The notes: generated by a model from the sequence alone, not told the origin. A stretch of DNA of 35,215 nucleotides from Kribbella turkmenica (GCF_004348725.1 NZ_SMKR01000067.1:1-35215); one strand, 5' to 3'. Counted from the first letter of the stretch, positions 1 through 8,479 are shown. Numbers and translations: made by a program.

Positions 1-2
1 AC

Positions 3-89
3 GTCGCCCAAGAACTCAACGCCCGACCACGCAAAACGCTCAGCTGGGACACCCCAGCCGAGCGCCTGCGTGATCTACTCACCACCTAG
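3..89 (+). pseudogene. C-terminal tail of an IS30-family transposase (cut by window edge)
   Basis: The open frame from base 3 gives 28 residues ending at TAG 87-89. They include LNARPRKTLSWDTPAERL, which matches the usual end of actinobacterial IS30-family transposases (the RPRKTLGWxTPAE tail). Only the end is inside the window, so it cannot be told whether the element is intact. Entered as a partial gene; it may be a full transposase upstream of the window. The terminal repeat follows directly, which supports a real IS end and not a chance match. Confidence 0.75.
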
Positions 90-99
90 AAACCAACAC

Positions 100-126
100 G
101 GTGTTGCAACGACCCCCTGAAACCGC
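100..126 (+). repeat. Probable right terminal inverted repeat of the IS30-type element
   Basis: The stretch beginning GGTGTTGCAACGACC, just after the transposase stop, has the look of the GTGTTGCA-type ends of actinobacterial IS30 elements. The left copy lies outside the window, so the exact boundary and any target duplication cannot be checked here. Confidence 0.5.
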
Positions 127-164
127 CGATCCCGGGGCCGTTCTCCTTTCCGATGCTCAGGGCA

Positions 165-2528
165 TCAGTTGCGCTTGGAGACCCTGACCTTCATGGTGGT
201 GCCGTCGCGGTCGAGGACCTTGATGTTGACGCCGTTGTTCGGCACCTTCACCCCGGCGCTCGGCTGCTCCGCGTACCAGTAGGTCTTGCTGTCGTTGAAC
301 GTCGGCACACCCTTCTGGCCACGGATGTAGCTCGGCTGGCCGTTGATGTGCAGGGTGAACGAGTCTGCCTTCTCCAGCCCGAACGGCGCGTCGTACCCGC
401 TGACCCGCGGACGCCAGAGCTGGCCGTCGATCCGGTTGATCGGCACCGGGTGCGAGTCGATCGGCAGGACGAGCCCCTCACCCGGGTGCTCGTTGGTGTT
501 GTTGTCGTCCTGCGAGGTGTCCCAGTACCAGAGCAGCAGGCCGTCCTGGTACGGGAAGTGCTCGACCCAGTCCGGCTTGGTGTTGGTGAAGCCGAAGTTG
601 TACGGGCCGGTCTTCAGGTGCTGGTCGTAGGACACGTAGTTGACGTGCGACGCCAGGTAGTAGTTGTCGTGCAGGCTGATGAAGCTGGCGCCCATCGAGC
701 TGAAGCCGTTCAGCGTCCAGCCCTCAGGTGTCGCCTCCGCACCGGAGGTCACCAGTGTGGTCGCACCGTTGGTCACCTTGATCTCGTCGGCGAAGAAGCC
801 CTTGCCGCCGGCCGCCGGGTCGGTGCTGTAGCGGAACCGCAGACCGATCGTCGTGTTCTGGTACGCCGACAGGTCGAAGGTCGCGTCGACCCAGCCGTTG
901 CTCTGGCCGTCGATGCCGTTGCCCTCGGCGGCGTTGGCGATGCTGCCGGGGATCGGCTTGTAGCCGGTCCCGTCGTCCACCTCGACGTAGGCGTAGTCAC
1001 AGGCCGTCGTCCCGCAGTCCTCGATGTCCCAGTTGGCCTTGAAGGTCAGCGTCGTGGTGCCCGCCGGGATCGCGACCTGCCGGTTCATCGTGTTGTTGAG
1101 CATGTGGCCGCGGCCACTCCACCAGGACTTGCTGCCGGCCGCCGGCGGGACGAGCTCGTTGACCTTCTCCTTCTTCGGCAAGGTCACGACCAGGCCCTGG
1201 GCCTTCTTCGAGTTGTACTCGTGCGGGCCGAGCTCGACGGTCCGGTTCTGCCCGGCCACGACGATCTCGTAGTCCAGCCAGCCGAGCTGCAGCTTGTCCC
1301 ACGCACTGAGGTCGGCCGCCTGCTCGCCGATACCGCCGTCGGACGGCTTGCCGACCCGGCTCTGTGCCATCAGCGTCCACCAGTTCACGTGGTTCTCGAC
1401 CGGCGGTCCGGAGGTGTCGTAGTGGTCCGGCAGGCCGAGGTCGTGGCCGTACTCGTGCACGAAGACACTGATGCCGCCGTTCTCCGGCTGGATCGTGTAG
1501 TCGCCGACCCACAGGCCGGTGTCGCCGACCTGCGCGCCGCCGACCGGGTTGCTCGCCGGGCCGCCGGCGAAACCGGCGTACCAGCGGTGCGACCAGATCG
1601 CGTCCTCGCCCTGATGCGGATCGCCGTCGGCCTGGTCGCCGCCGGAGTGCACGATCTGGAAGTGGTCGATGTAGCCGTCGGACTCGTTGAAGTTGCCGTC
1701 ACCGTCGAAGTCGTAGCGGTCCCACTCGTCGAACGACTTCAGCTCGGCGGCGATCTCCGCGGTGGTCCGGCCGGCCGCCTTCTGGTCGAGGACCCACTGG
1801 TTCACCGCGTCCCGGATCAGGAACCAGGTGTTGTTGCAGACGTTCCCGTTGCACGGGAAGCCGTTGGAACGGCCGTAGCGGGCCTCGTTGTACTGCACCT
1901 TGACCCAGTCGGTGACGAGGCCGTCGACGGAGTACCGGCCCGAGGACTGCTTCTCGTAGTACTTCTTCACCGAGTTGCCGGAGCCGAAGTACATGTCCTG
2001 GAACCACTGGCGGTTGTAGTCCGGCTGCCAGACGGTCGAGTTGTCGACCGACCGATCCGGCTCCGGGATCGCGTTGTGCAGCGGTCCCTCGAAGGTGGCC
2101 GGGCCGGGGAAGTTCGGCGACGTGTCCTGGTCGGGATAGCTGGGGTGCCGCTCGTTGCCGAACTCGGTGAGGACGACGAAGATCCGGTCGGTCTTCTCCC
2201 GGGCCAGCTCGACGTACTGGTCGACCCGTCCCTTGGCGTTCTTGACGCCCTTCGCGCCCTGCGCCTTGGGACCGAGGTTGACGACGGTGCTGGCACCGCG
2301 CTTCTCCACCTTGGCCTGGCCGTTCAGCACCTTGGTCAGGGCCTCCTGGCGCAGCTCGCGACGCTTGTCCTCGAGCGGGCTGGGCAGTTCGTCCGAACCG
2401 GCCGCCTCGCCCGCGACCTGCGTGGCGTCCACTGTGTCGGGCGGTGCGGCATTGCCGGCAGTGGCCAGACCCACCCCTGCCGTCGCCGCCAGTGCCAGGC
2501 TGAAGAGCCCGGCGGGTAGCTTGCGCAC
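165..2528 (-). CDS. Secreted M6-family metalloprotease (immune inhibitor A type)
   Basis: Zinc endopeptidase of the InhA/M6 family, 787 aa, exported. The GTG start has a strong GGAGGGG site just upstream (about 2533-2540). Residues 1-28 are a signal peptide (basic MRKLP start, hydrophobic core, NAAPP cleavage region). The zinc site is HEYGHDLGLPD, with H358, E359 and H362. A calcium-loop-like DFDGDGNFNESDG lies near 273-285. Residues about 440-600 hold a jelly-roll-like insert (WDIEDCGTTACDYAYVEVDDG), as in InhA. The protein runs to the family's usual length with no break. It is transcribed away from the two-component pair that starts at 2739. Extracellular protein breakdown for nutrition is the likely role; the virulence-based family name should not be taken as function here. 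Confidence 0.93.
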   Translation of the reverse strand: MRKLPAGLFSLALAATAGVGLATAGNAAPPDTVDATQVAGEAAGSDELPSPLEDKRRELRQEALTKVLNGQAKVEKRGASTVVNLGPKAQGAKGVKNAKGRVDQYVELAREKTDRIFVVLTEFGNERHPSYPDQDTSPNFPGPATFEGPLHNAIPEPDRSVDNSTVWQPDYNRQWFQDMYFGSGNSVKKYYEKQSSGRYSVDGLVTDWVKVQYNEARYGRSNGFPCNGNVCNNTWFLIRDAVNQWVLDQKAAGRTTAEIAAELKSFDEWDRYDFDGDGNFNESDGYIDHFQIVHSGGDQADGDPHQGEDAIWSHRWYAGFAGGPASNPVGGAQVGDTGLWVGDYTIQPENGGISVFVHEYGHDLGLPDHYDTSGPPVENHVNWWTLMAQSRVGKPSDGGIGEQAADLSAWDKLQLGWLDYEIVVAGQNRTVELGPHEYNSKKAQGLVVTLPKKEKVNELVPPAAGSKSWWSGRGHMLNNTMNRQVAIPAGTTTLTFKANWDIEDCGTTACDYAYVEVDDGTGYKPIPGSIANAAEGNGIDGQSNGWVDATFDLSAYQNTTIGLRFRYSTDPAAGGKGFFADEIKVTNGATTLVTSGAEATPEGWTLNGFSSMGASFISLHDNYYLASHVNYVSYDQHLKTGPYNFGFTNTKPDWVEHFPYQDGLLLWYWDTSQDDNNTNEHPGEGLVLPIDSHPVPINRIDGQLWRPRVSGYDAPFGLEKADSFTLHINGQPSYIRGQKGVPTFNDSKTYWYAEQPSAGVKVPNNGVNIKVLDRDGTTMKVRVSKRN

Positions 2529-2738
2529 TATTCCCCTCCGTACATTCGTCGAGACTCACCGCGCTTGGTGACGCGGTGTGTTCAGAGCTCCCCCGAGCGT
2601 GTTTCGCGCGACAGTACGTCCAGAATCCCGATTCCTGAAGTGGAAGCGGGGAAAAACCCGGAAAGGTGCGGGAATTCCTGCGGGGACCGGGGGAACTACT
2701 CACGCGGCCGGCCCGTATCGGTTGGCAGACTGTCGCTC

Positions 2739-3866
2739 ATGGAGCGTGACCCCGCCGACGACCTGCTGCAGCCGCTGTGGCGCGCCCTGGTCGTCTTCCG
2801 CCTGATCACCTGGGGGTTCGCCTGCTTCGGGGTCTGGACCCGGTGGGACGGCATCGTCCGGCCGTCCGGTGCGGTGCTCCAGATAGCGATCATGGGCGTC
2901 TGGACGGTGATCTCCTCGATCGGCTACAGCCGGCGCTGGGGCCGGCGGAACACCCGGCTCGCGTTCGCCGATCTGGTCGTCACGGTCGGCTGCATGTACG
3001 CGACCCTGTTCGCGCAACCGCTGCTCGACATCCGCGCCGGCGCCTCCGTGCTGACCTCCGTCTGGGCGGCCGGGCCGGTGATCGCGCTGGCGATCTCCCG
3101 CGGCCGGGACGGCGGACTGCTCGGCGCCGCGACGATCAGCCTGGTGCTGCTGTCGCTGCGTGGGGTCGAGAACGCCTCCAGAATCCTCAGCAACGTGCAA
3201 CTGCTGCTCGTCGCCGGTCTGGTGGTCGGGTACGCCGCCTCGACCATGCGGCAGGCGGGGGCCCGGCTGCGGGACGCGATCGCGGCCGAGAGCGCGACCG
3301 CGGAGCGGCTGCGGTTGAGCCGGTCGATCCATGATGGAGTCCTGCAGGTGCTGGCCCAGGTGCAGCGGCGCGGCACCGCGATCGGTGGTGAGACGGTGGA
3401 GCTGGCGAAGTTGGCCGCCGAGCAGGAGGTTGCCCTGCGCACTCTGATGTCGACGCGGCCGACGGTTGCCCAGGGCGACCGGATCGACCTGTGCGGGTTG
3501 TTGCTGCCGCTGGCCAGCACGCGGGTGGACGTCGTCGTACCGGCCGGGCAGGTGCTTTTGCCGGCCGCGGTGGCGGGTGAGCTGGTCGCCGCGGTCAAAG
3601 AGGCGTTGAGCAACGTCGACAAGCACGCGGGTCCGCGAGCCCGGTCCTGGGTCGTGGTCGAGGACCTCGGTGACGAGGTCCTGGTGTCGGTCCGCGACGA
3701 TGGCAAAGGTACGACGCCCGCCCGGCTGGAGCAGGCCCGGGCCGACGGACACCTGGGGGTCAGTCAGTCGATCCGCGGCCGGATCACCGACCTGGGCGGG
3801 TCGGTCGCGGTCCGGACCGCTCCGGGCGAAGGAACCGAGTGGGAGCTGAAAGTGAGCAAAGCATGA
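2739..3866 (+). CDS. MacS-like sensor histidine kinase (NarL class)
   Basis: 375-aa membrane sensor kinase. The N-terminal half (about 15-170) has several hydrophobic segments with the WRALVVFRLITW opening typical of the DUF5931/MacS group. The dimerisation and phosphoacceptor helix is LSRSIHDGVLQVLAQ with H198. The HATPase_c part follows: N-box KEALSNVDKHAG near 288-298, G-box VSVRDDGKG, and a final LGVSQSIRGRITDLGG block. The frame is open further upstream (to 2565), but ATG 2739 is preferred because the upstream residues are not kinase-like and CAGACT lies 7 nt before it, as in a leaderless transcript. The next gene is its probable response regulator. Known MacRS of Streptomyces acts on envelope and development genes; the target here is unknown. 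Confidence 0.9.
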   Translation: MERDPADDLLQPLWRALVVFRLITWGFACFGVWTRWDGIVRPSGAVLQIAIMGVWTVISSIGYSRRWGRRNTRLAFADLVVTVGCMYATLFAQPLLDIRAGASVLTSVWAAGPVIALAISRGRDGGLLGAATISLVLLSLRGVENASRILSNVQLLLVAGLVVGYAASTMRQAGARLRDAIAAESATAERLRLSRSIHDGVLQVLAQVQRRGTAIGGETVELAKLAAEQEVALRTLMSTRPTVAQGDRIDLCGLLLPLASTRVDVVVPAGQVLLPAAVAGELVAAVKEALSNVDKHAGPRARSWVVVEDLGDEVLVSVRDDGKGTTPARLEQARADGHLGVSQSIRGRITDLGGSVAVRTAPGEGTEWELKVSKA

Positions 3867-3984
3867 CCGTGCACAGTGCCGGGCCTCCGGCGCCGGCGGG
3901 ATCGTGGGGCTGTGGCTCCCGGCCTTCCGTCGTCGTTCCAGTCGCCTCGCTGCCTCCACTCCGCAGTCCAGGCCGGGAGGCCGC

Positions 3985-4629
3985 ATGATCCGGGTCATGA
4001 TCGTCGACGACCATCCGATGTGGCGGGAGGGCGTGGCCCGGGACCTGGGCAGTCGCGGGTACGACGTCTGCGCGACCGCGTCGGACGTGTCGGGTGCGGT
4101 GAAGATCGCGCTCGCGACCCGGCCGGACGTCGTGGTGATGGACCTGCAGCTCGGCGACGGCTCCGGGGTCGACGCGACCCGTGAGATCACCGCGGCGCTC
4201 CCGGACACCCGGGTGTTGGTGTTGTCCGCCAGCGCCGAGCAGGACGACGTACTGGCTGCGGTGAAGAACGGTGCGTCCGGGTATCTGGTGAAGTCGGCCT
4301 CGCTGGACGAGTTCGACGACGCAGTACGACGTACGGCGGAAGGTGACGCGGTGTTCAGCGCCGGGCTGGCCGGACTGCTGCTGGGGGAGTACCGGCGACT
4401 CGGGACCGGCTCGGCGGGCCCTGAGGTGCCGAAGCTGACCGAGCGGGAGACAGAGGTACTCCGGCTCGTCGCGCGCGGACTGACTGCTCGGCAGATCGCT
4501 ACCCGGCTGGTGCTGTCGCACCGGACCGTTGAGAACCACGTGCAGAACACTCTGCGGAAGCTGCAGCTGCACAACCGGGCCGAGCTGGTCCGCTACGCGA
4601 TCGAGCATGGGATAGACGCCCCCGAGTAA
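3985..4629 (+). CDS. NarL/FixJ-type response regulator (MacR-like)
   Basis: 214-aa two-component regulator. The receiver domain (about 1-120) has acidic D8/D9, phosphoacceptor D53 in VVVMDLQLGDGSG, and LVKSA near 102-106. A LuxR-type HTH occupies about 145-210: LTERETEVLRLVARGLTARQIATRL then LSHRTVENHVQNTLRKL. ATG 3985 is chosen because GGGAGG lies at 3975-3980 and the receiver begins at once (MIRVMIVDDHPMW). It follows the kinase by 118 bp, a longer gap than usual for this pair, so it may have its own promoter. It converges on the S8 protease and shares a terminator with it. Confidence 0.93.
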   Translation: MIRVMIVDDHPMWREGVARDLGSRGYDVCATASDVSGAVKIALATRPDVVVMDLQLGDGSGVDATREITAALPDTRVLVLSASAEQDDVLAAVKNGASGYLVKSASLDEFDDAVRRTAEGDAVFSAGLAGLLLGEYRRLGTGSAGPEVPKLTERETEVLRLVARGLTARQIATRLVLSHRTVENHVQNTLRKLQLHNRAELVRYAIEHGIDAPE

Positions 4630-4640
4630 CCCCGGGGGCG
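4617..4640. terminator. Bidirectional terminator between the response regulator and the S8 protease
   Basis: Perfect 8-bp stem CGCCCCCG / CGGGGGCG (4617-4624 and 4633-4640) with an 8-nt loop. The left arm overlaps the last codons and stop of the response regulator; the gene on the other strand ends at 4649. There is no T tract, as is common in high-GC actinobacteria. Confidence 0.65.
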
Positions 4641-4648
4641 CCTATCGA

Positions 4649-5845
4649 CTACAGGCCGTTCGAGTACAGCAGGCGGTTCACTGTGCCGCCGGTGCTGCCG
4701 CCACTGACCACGTTGGCCGTGGCGTTCGACTCGATGTACGACTTCACCGTCGCTGGGCTGGCCGACGGGCTGGTTTGCAGGTAGAGGGCCGCGACTCCCG
4801 CCACATGCGGTGTGGCCATCGAGGTGCCGTTGTAGGACCCGGTGGTGTTCCCGGGCAGTGTGGAGACGATCGCCGAGCCGGGCGCGTAGATGTCCACGCA
4901 AGACCCGGTGCTTGAGTACGACGCCCGCGCATCGGTCCGCGTGGACGCCGCGACCACCAGGGCGGTCGAGATCTTCCGCGGCAGCCGGTCACACGAGTTG
5001 GCGCCGGTGTTGCCGGCCGACGCGGCCAGGAACACACCTGAGTTGATCATCGCCCGCAGCGAGTTCTCCAGCGTGGTGTTCGCGCTGAAGTTCCAGGACG
5101 CGTTGGCCACGGCGGGCTTCACCGCGTTGCGGGTGACCCAGTCGACCGCGGCGATCGCGGCCGACGCCGTACCGCCGCCGCTGCAGTTCAGCCACTTCAC
5201 ACCGTGCAGGCGGACGTTCTTGGCGACGCCGTACGACGTGGAGCCGATCGTGCCGGCCACATGGGTGCCGTGCCCGTTGCAGTCGGTGTTGTTGGAGTCG
5301 ATGCCGTTGAAGTCGAAGCTCGCGCGGCCGCCGAAGTTCGGGTGCGTCGGGTCGACGCCGGAGTCGATGATGTAGGCGTGCACACCGGAACCGGTCCGGG
5401 TGTAGGTGAACGAGTTCGACAGCGGCAGGTTGCGCTGGTCGATCCGGTCGATCCCCCACGACGGCGGGTTGTTCTGCGTGGTGTCCAGGGCGTTCTGCAC
5501 GTAGACGTCCTGCGAGATCGCGACGACGTCCGGGCTCTGCTGCAGCTCGGCGAGCTGGTCCGAGGTGAGCTTGGCGCTGAACCCGTTGACCGCCGTGCTG
5601 AACCGGCGCTGCGGCGCGACGCCGAGCTTGCTCTTCAGCTGGGCGCCCTGCTTCAGCTCGACGATGTAGGTGTCCTTGACCGCGGTCACGCCGGTCTCGG
5701 CCTTGGCGAGCTGGACCGGCACGATCCGCTGCGGCTCGGGGGCAGGCGCGGCGCCGGCGCTGCCGGCGGTGGTCAGGGCGAGGGCCGGCACCAGAGCGGC
5801 GGCGGCGAGGGACAGACTGATGCGACTGAGTCTGATTCCGGGCAC
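4649..5845 (-). CDS. Secreted S8 subtilisin-like serine protease with I9 propeptide
   Basis: 398-aa extracellular protease of the proteinase K/aqualysin branch. GTG start with GAGGAGG immediately upstream. A signal peptide spans about 1-33 (ends AGSAGAAPAP). The I9 propeptide is at about 58-118 (YIVELKQG through VVAISQDVYV). The catalytic triad is D161 (YIIDSGVD), H192 (GHGTHVAGT) and S342 (NGTSMATPHVAG), with oxyanion N279 (ASAGNTG). The mature part has cysteines such as C189 and C285 that could form disulfides. It lacks the PPC or P-domain tail found in some relatives, ending soon after the catalytic domain. It lies between the two-component pair and secDF; a shared role in secretion is plausible but unproven. 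Confidence 0.94.
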   Translation of the reverse strand: MPGIRLSRISLSLAAAALVPALALTTAGSAGAAPAPEPQRIVPVQLAKAETGVTAVKDTYIVELKQGAQLKSKLGVAPQRRFSTAVNGFSAKLTSDQLAELQQSPDVVAISQDVYVQNALDTTQNNPPSWGIDRIDQRNLPLSNSFTYTRTGSGVHAYIIDSGVDPTHPNFGGRASFDFNGIDSNNTDCNGHGTHVAGTIGSTSYGVAKNVRLHGVKWLNCSGGGTASAAIAAVDWVTRNAVKPAVANASWNFSANTTLENSLRAMINSGVFLAASAGNTGANSCDRLPRKISTALVVAASTRTDARASYSSTGSCVDIYAPGSAIVSTLPGNTTGSYNGTSMATPHVAGVAALYLQTSPSASPATVKSYIESNATANVVSGGSTGGTVNRLLYSNGL

Positions 5846-5865
5846 GGTTCCTCCTCAGGGAACTC

Positions 5866-5891
5866 ATCACCCACCGGGGCGGAGGGGTGAT
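5866..5891. repeat. Inverted repeat upstream of the S8 protease
   Basis: ATCACCC (5866-5872) pairs with GGGTGAT (5885-5891) across a 12-nt loop, about 20 bp upstream of the protease start on the minus strand. It would sit in the protease 5' leader or be an operator. No family of regulator is suggested by the sequence. Confidence 0.4.
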
Positions 5892-6078
5892 CACTCTCGG
5901 TCCGCCTTCGACTACGGAACGAGGGTGGTGAGAAATTAGGGCGTGTTCACCTGAGGCGTCAATCAGTTCGGCTGCGACCTGATGCCATGGCACTCACCGG
6001 CCGTCGCGATACGTTTGAATGGCTTCGTACACTGTGCGTTCCACGTCGAGCCTGCTCCGGTGTGGTGTGCTCTCTGTC

Positions 6079-6123
6079 ATGACACCCGCATGGCGGGTGC
6101 CCAGCCCCGGAGGCTTCTTGTGA
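6079..6123 (+). other. Possible 14-codon leader ORF overlapping the secDF start
   Basis: ATG 6079 to TGA 6121-6123 encodes MTPAWRVPSPGGFL. Its stop overlaps the GTG start of secDF (6120-6122) in a GTGA arrangement, and it contains the secDF GGAGG site. No good ribosome site of its own is visible. It could couple translation to secDF, or be chance. Confidence 0.25.
6083..6099 (+). promoter_or_regulatory. Hairpin in the secDF leader
   Basis: Perfect 7-bp arms CACCCGC (6083-6089) and GCGGGTG (6093-6099) with an ATG loop, ending 9 nt before the secDF Shine-Dalgarno site. The loop ATG (6090) is in frame with secDF and would be an alternative start. Position suggests control of translation initiation. 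Confidence 0.45.
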
Positions 6124-8420
6124 ACCGGTCGTCCATCGTCCGTGCGCTGTTCGCGCTCGTCGTCCTGGCCCTGTCGACGTACGTCGTCCTGACGGCCACG
6201 CCCAAGCTCGGGCTCGACCTGCGCGGCGGCACCCAGATCGTGCTGGAGGCGAAGGACTCGCCCACTGTCAAGGCGACCCGTGAGACCACCGACCAGGCGA
6301 CCACCGTGCTGCACCGCCGGATCGACGCCCTCGGCGTCAGCGAGCCGAACGTCACCCGCCAGGGCGAGAACCGGATCATCGTCGAGCTGCCCGGTCTGCA
6401 GGACCCCCGCGAGGCCGCCAGGGTGATCGGCAAGACCGCGCAGCTGACCTTCCACCCGGTGCTCGACCAGGTCGCCGAGAAGCCGGCGAAACCGGCCGCC
6501 GGCGAGGTGTACCTGCCACCGGAGGACGGCCAGGGATTCCTCCGGCTGGCCAAGCCCGCGATGACCGGCGAGATGGTCGGCAGCGCCGAGGGCCGGCTCG
6601 ACCCGCAGCAGGTCGCGCAGGGCTGGTTCGTCGAGCTGAACTTCAAGGGTGACGGCGGCAAGATCTGGGCCGACATCACCGGCAAGGCCGCCTGCCAGCA
6701 GGTGAACACGCCGCCGCGGATGATCGCGATCGTGCTCGACAACGACGTGATCAGCGCCCCGCAGGTCGACCCGAACGGCGGCAACCAGCTCTGCAACGTC
6801 GGCCTGACCGGCGGCAGCAGCACGATCAGCGGTACCTTCACCGAGACCGAGGCCAAGGACCTGGCCGCGCTGATCGAGGGCGGCTCGCTGCCGGTCCCGG
6901 TCGAGGTCATCGACCAGCGCACCGTCGGCCCGTCGCTCGGCAAGGACGCCATCGAGGCCAGCGCCACCGCCGCGATCATCGGCCTGGCGCTGACCGCGCT
7001 GTTCATCATCCTCGTCTACCGCCTGGTCGGCCTGATGGCGGTCATCGGCCTGGTCGCCTACTCCGGCATGTCGTACGCCGCGCTGACCGCGCTCGGCGCG
7101 ACGCTGACCCTGCCCGGCCTGGCTGGATTCGTGCTCGCGATCGGTATGGCGGTCGACGCGAACGTGCTGGTCTTCGAGCGCGCCCGGGAGGACTACATCG
7201 AAGGGCGCACGGACGGCCTCGCCCGGTCGCTGCGCAGCGGCTTCCAGAACGCGTTGTCCGCGATCGCCGACTCCAACATCACCACCCTGCTCGCGGCCGG
7301 CCTGCTGTTCTTCCTGGCCGCCGGACCGGTCCGCGGTTTCGGTGTCACGCTGAGCATCGGTGTGATCGCGTCGCTGCTGTCCGCCCTGGTGCTGGTGCGC
7401 GTGCTGGCGGAGTTCTTCGTCTCCCGGAAGTTCGTGCTGAAGCGCCCGGCGCTCAGCGGGATCGCCGGCCACGGCCGGGTCCGGACCTGGCTGGAGAGCC
7501 GCCGGCCCTCGCTGATGACGCACAGCCGGCGCTGGCTGCTGGTCACGGTCGTCGCGATCGTCATCGCCCTCGCGGGTATCTTCGTGCGCGGGCTGAACCT
7601 CGGCATCGAGTTCACCGGCGGACGCCTGCTCGAGGTGAGCACCGCGCAGCGGATCACGCCCGACCAGGCCCGCGCCGCGGTCGCCGAGGCCGGCTACCCG
7701 AACGCGGTGGTCCAGTCCTCCGGCACCGACGACATCACCGTGCGGACCGAGAGAATCAGCGACGACGAGACCGAGAAGATCCGCGAGTCGATCGGCCGGA
7801 TCAGCGGCGGCACCGAAGTGATCCGGAACGAGAGCATCGGCCCGTCGCTGGGCACCGAGATCCGCAACAAGGGTCTGATCGCGCTCGGGATCGCGTTGCT
7901 GGCGCAGTTGCTGTATCTGGCGGCGCGCTTCCGATGGACGTTCGGTGCGGGCGCCGTCCTGGCCCTGGTGCAGAACGTCGCGGTCGTGGTCGGCGTGTTC
8001 GCCTGGCTCGGCAAACCCGTCGACGGCATCTTCCTGGCCGCGGTCCTGACCATCATCGGGTACACGGTGAACGACTCGGTGGTCGTGTTCGACCGGATCC
8101 GGGAGACCCGCAACGCGCGGGCCACCGACAACCTCGGACCCGTGATCGACACCGCGATCGTGAACGTGCTGCCGCGGACGATCAACACCGGTATCTCGAC
8201 GCTGTTCATCCTGAGCGCGTTGCTGTTCCTCGGGGGTGACTCGCTCGCCGACTTCGCGCTCGCGCTGCTGCTGGGCATCCTGGTCGGCACGTACTCGTCC
8301 AACCTGACCGCGGCTCCGCTGCTGCTCGAGCTGGAGCGCCGCTACCCGGCGCCGCCGCCGCGGCCGAAGCGTCCGCAGGTCGACCGGGACGCGCAGCCGG
8401 ACCGCGGCGCGGTCGTCTAG
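6120..8420 (+). CDS. secDF: Fused protein-export membrane protein SecDF
   Basis: 766-aa fusion of SecD and SecF, the proton-driven partner of SecYEG that pulls exported proteins across the membrane. The SecD half opens with one TM and LDLRGGTQIVLE, followed by the periplasmic-type P1 region (about 45-295) and a TM block with GIGMAVDANVLVFERAREDY. The SecF half starts near 465 with a TM, GLNLGIEFTGGRLLEVS, and ends with TIIGYTVNDSVVVFDRIRETRN and three further TMs; about 12 TMs in all. GTG 6120 is chosen over ATG 6090 because GGAGG lies at 6109-6113. Actinobacteria usually carry separate secD and secF elsewhere, so this is probably a second, fused copy. Neighbouring secreted proteases are natural clients. 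Confidence 0.93.
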   Translation: MNRSSIVRALFALVVLALSTYVVLTATPKLGLDLRGGTQIVLEAKDSPTVKATRETTDQATTVLHRRIDALGVSEPNVTRQGENRIIVELPGLQDPREAARVIGKTAQLTFHPVLDQVAEKPAKPAAGEVYLPPEDGQGFLRLAKPAMTGEMVGSAEGRLDPQQVAQGWFVELNFKGDGGKIWADITGKAACQQVNTPPRMIAIVLDNDVISAPQVDPNGGNQLCNVGLTGGSSTISGTFTETEAKDLAALIEGGSLPVPVEVIDQRTVGPSLGKDAIEASATAAIIGLALTALFIILVYRLVGLMAVIGLVAYSGMSYAALTALGATLTLPGLAGFVLAIGMAVDANVLVFERAREDYIEGRTDGLARSLRSGFQNALSAIADSNITTLLAAGLLFFLAAGPVRGFGVTLSIGVIASLLSALVLVRVLAEFFVSRKFVLKRPALSGIAGHGRVRTWLESRRPSLMTHSRRWLLVTVVAIVIALAGIFVRGLNLGIEFTGGRLLEVSTAQRITPDQARAAVAEAGYPNAVVQSSGTDDITVRTERISDDETEKIRESIGRISGGTEVIRNESIGPSLGTEIRNKGLIALGIALLAQLLYLAARFRWTFGAGAVLALVQNVAVVVGVFAWLGKPVDGIFLAAVLTIIGYTVNDSVVVFDRIRETRNARATDNLGPVIDTAIVNVLPRTINTGISTLFILSALLFLGGDSLADFALALLLGILVGTYSSNLTAAPLLLELERRYPAPPPRPKRPQVDRDAQPDRGAVV

Positions 8421-8439
8421 CGGCTTGTCCACAGCCCGG

Positions 8440-8472
8440 CCCGCCGGACCAGAAATCTGTCGGTCCCGCGGG
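8440..8472 (+). terminator. Terminator hairpin after secDF
   Basis: CCCGCCGGACC (8440-8450) pairs with GGTCCCGCGGG (8462-8472), ten of eleven positions, across an 11-nt loop. It begins 20 bp after the secDF stop and ends one base before the -10 of the helicase gene, so the terminator occupies that gene's -35 region. Confidence 0.6.
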
Positions 8473-8473
8473 C

Positions 8474-8479
8474 TAGGGT
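8474..8479 (+). promoter_or_regulatory. -10 element of a leaderless promoter for the DinG-type helicase
   Basis: TAGGGT fits TANNNT and lies 6 nt before GTG 8486, the standard layout for actinobacterial leaderless mRNAs. GTG 8480 directly abuts the -10 and so is a less likely start. Confidence 0.5.

Noticed and set aside
153..2519. Long plus-strand open frame opposite the M6 protease gene
   Set aside because: Its translation is low-complexity Val/Arg/Asp-rich and has no domain signature, while the opposite strand has a signal peptide, ribosome site and zinc motif. High-GC shadow frame.
5987..6082. 31-codon ORF upstream of secDF as an export-sensing arrest peptide
   Set aside because: No ribosome site, no hydrophobic signal segment and no RAPP/RAGP-type ending; likely chance.
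5994..8432. Long minus-strand open frame opposite secDF
   Set aside because: Arg/Gln/Asp-rich shadow of a gene whose plus-strand product has all SecDF motifs.
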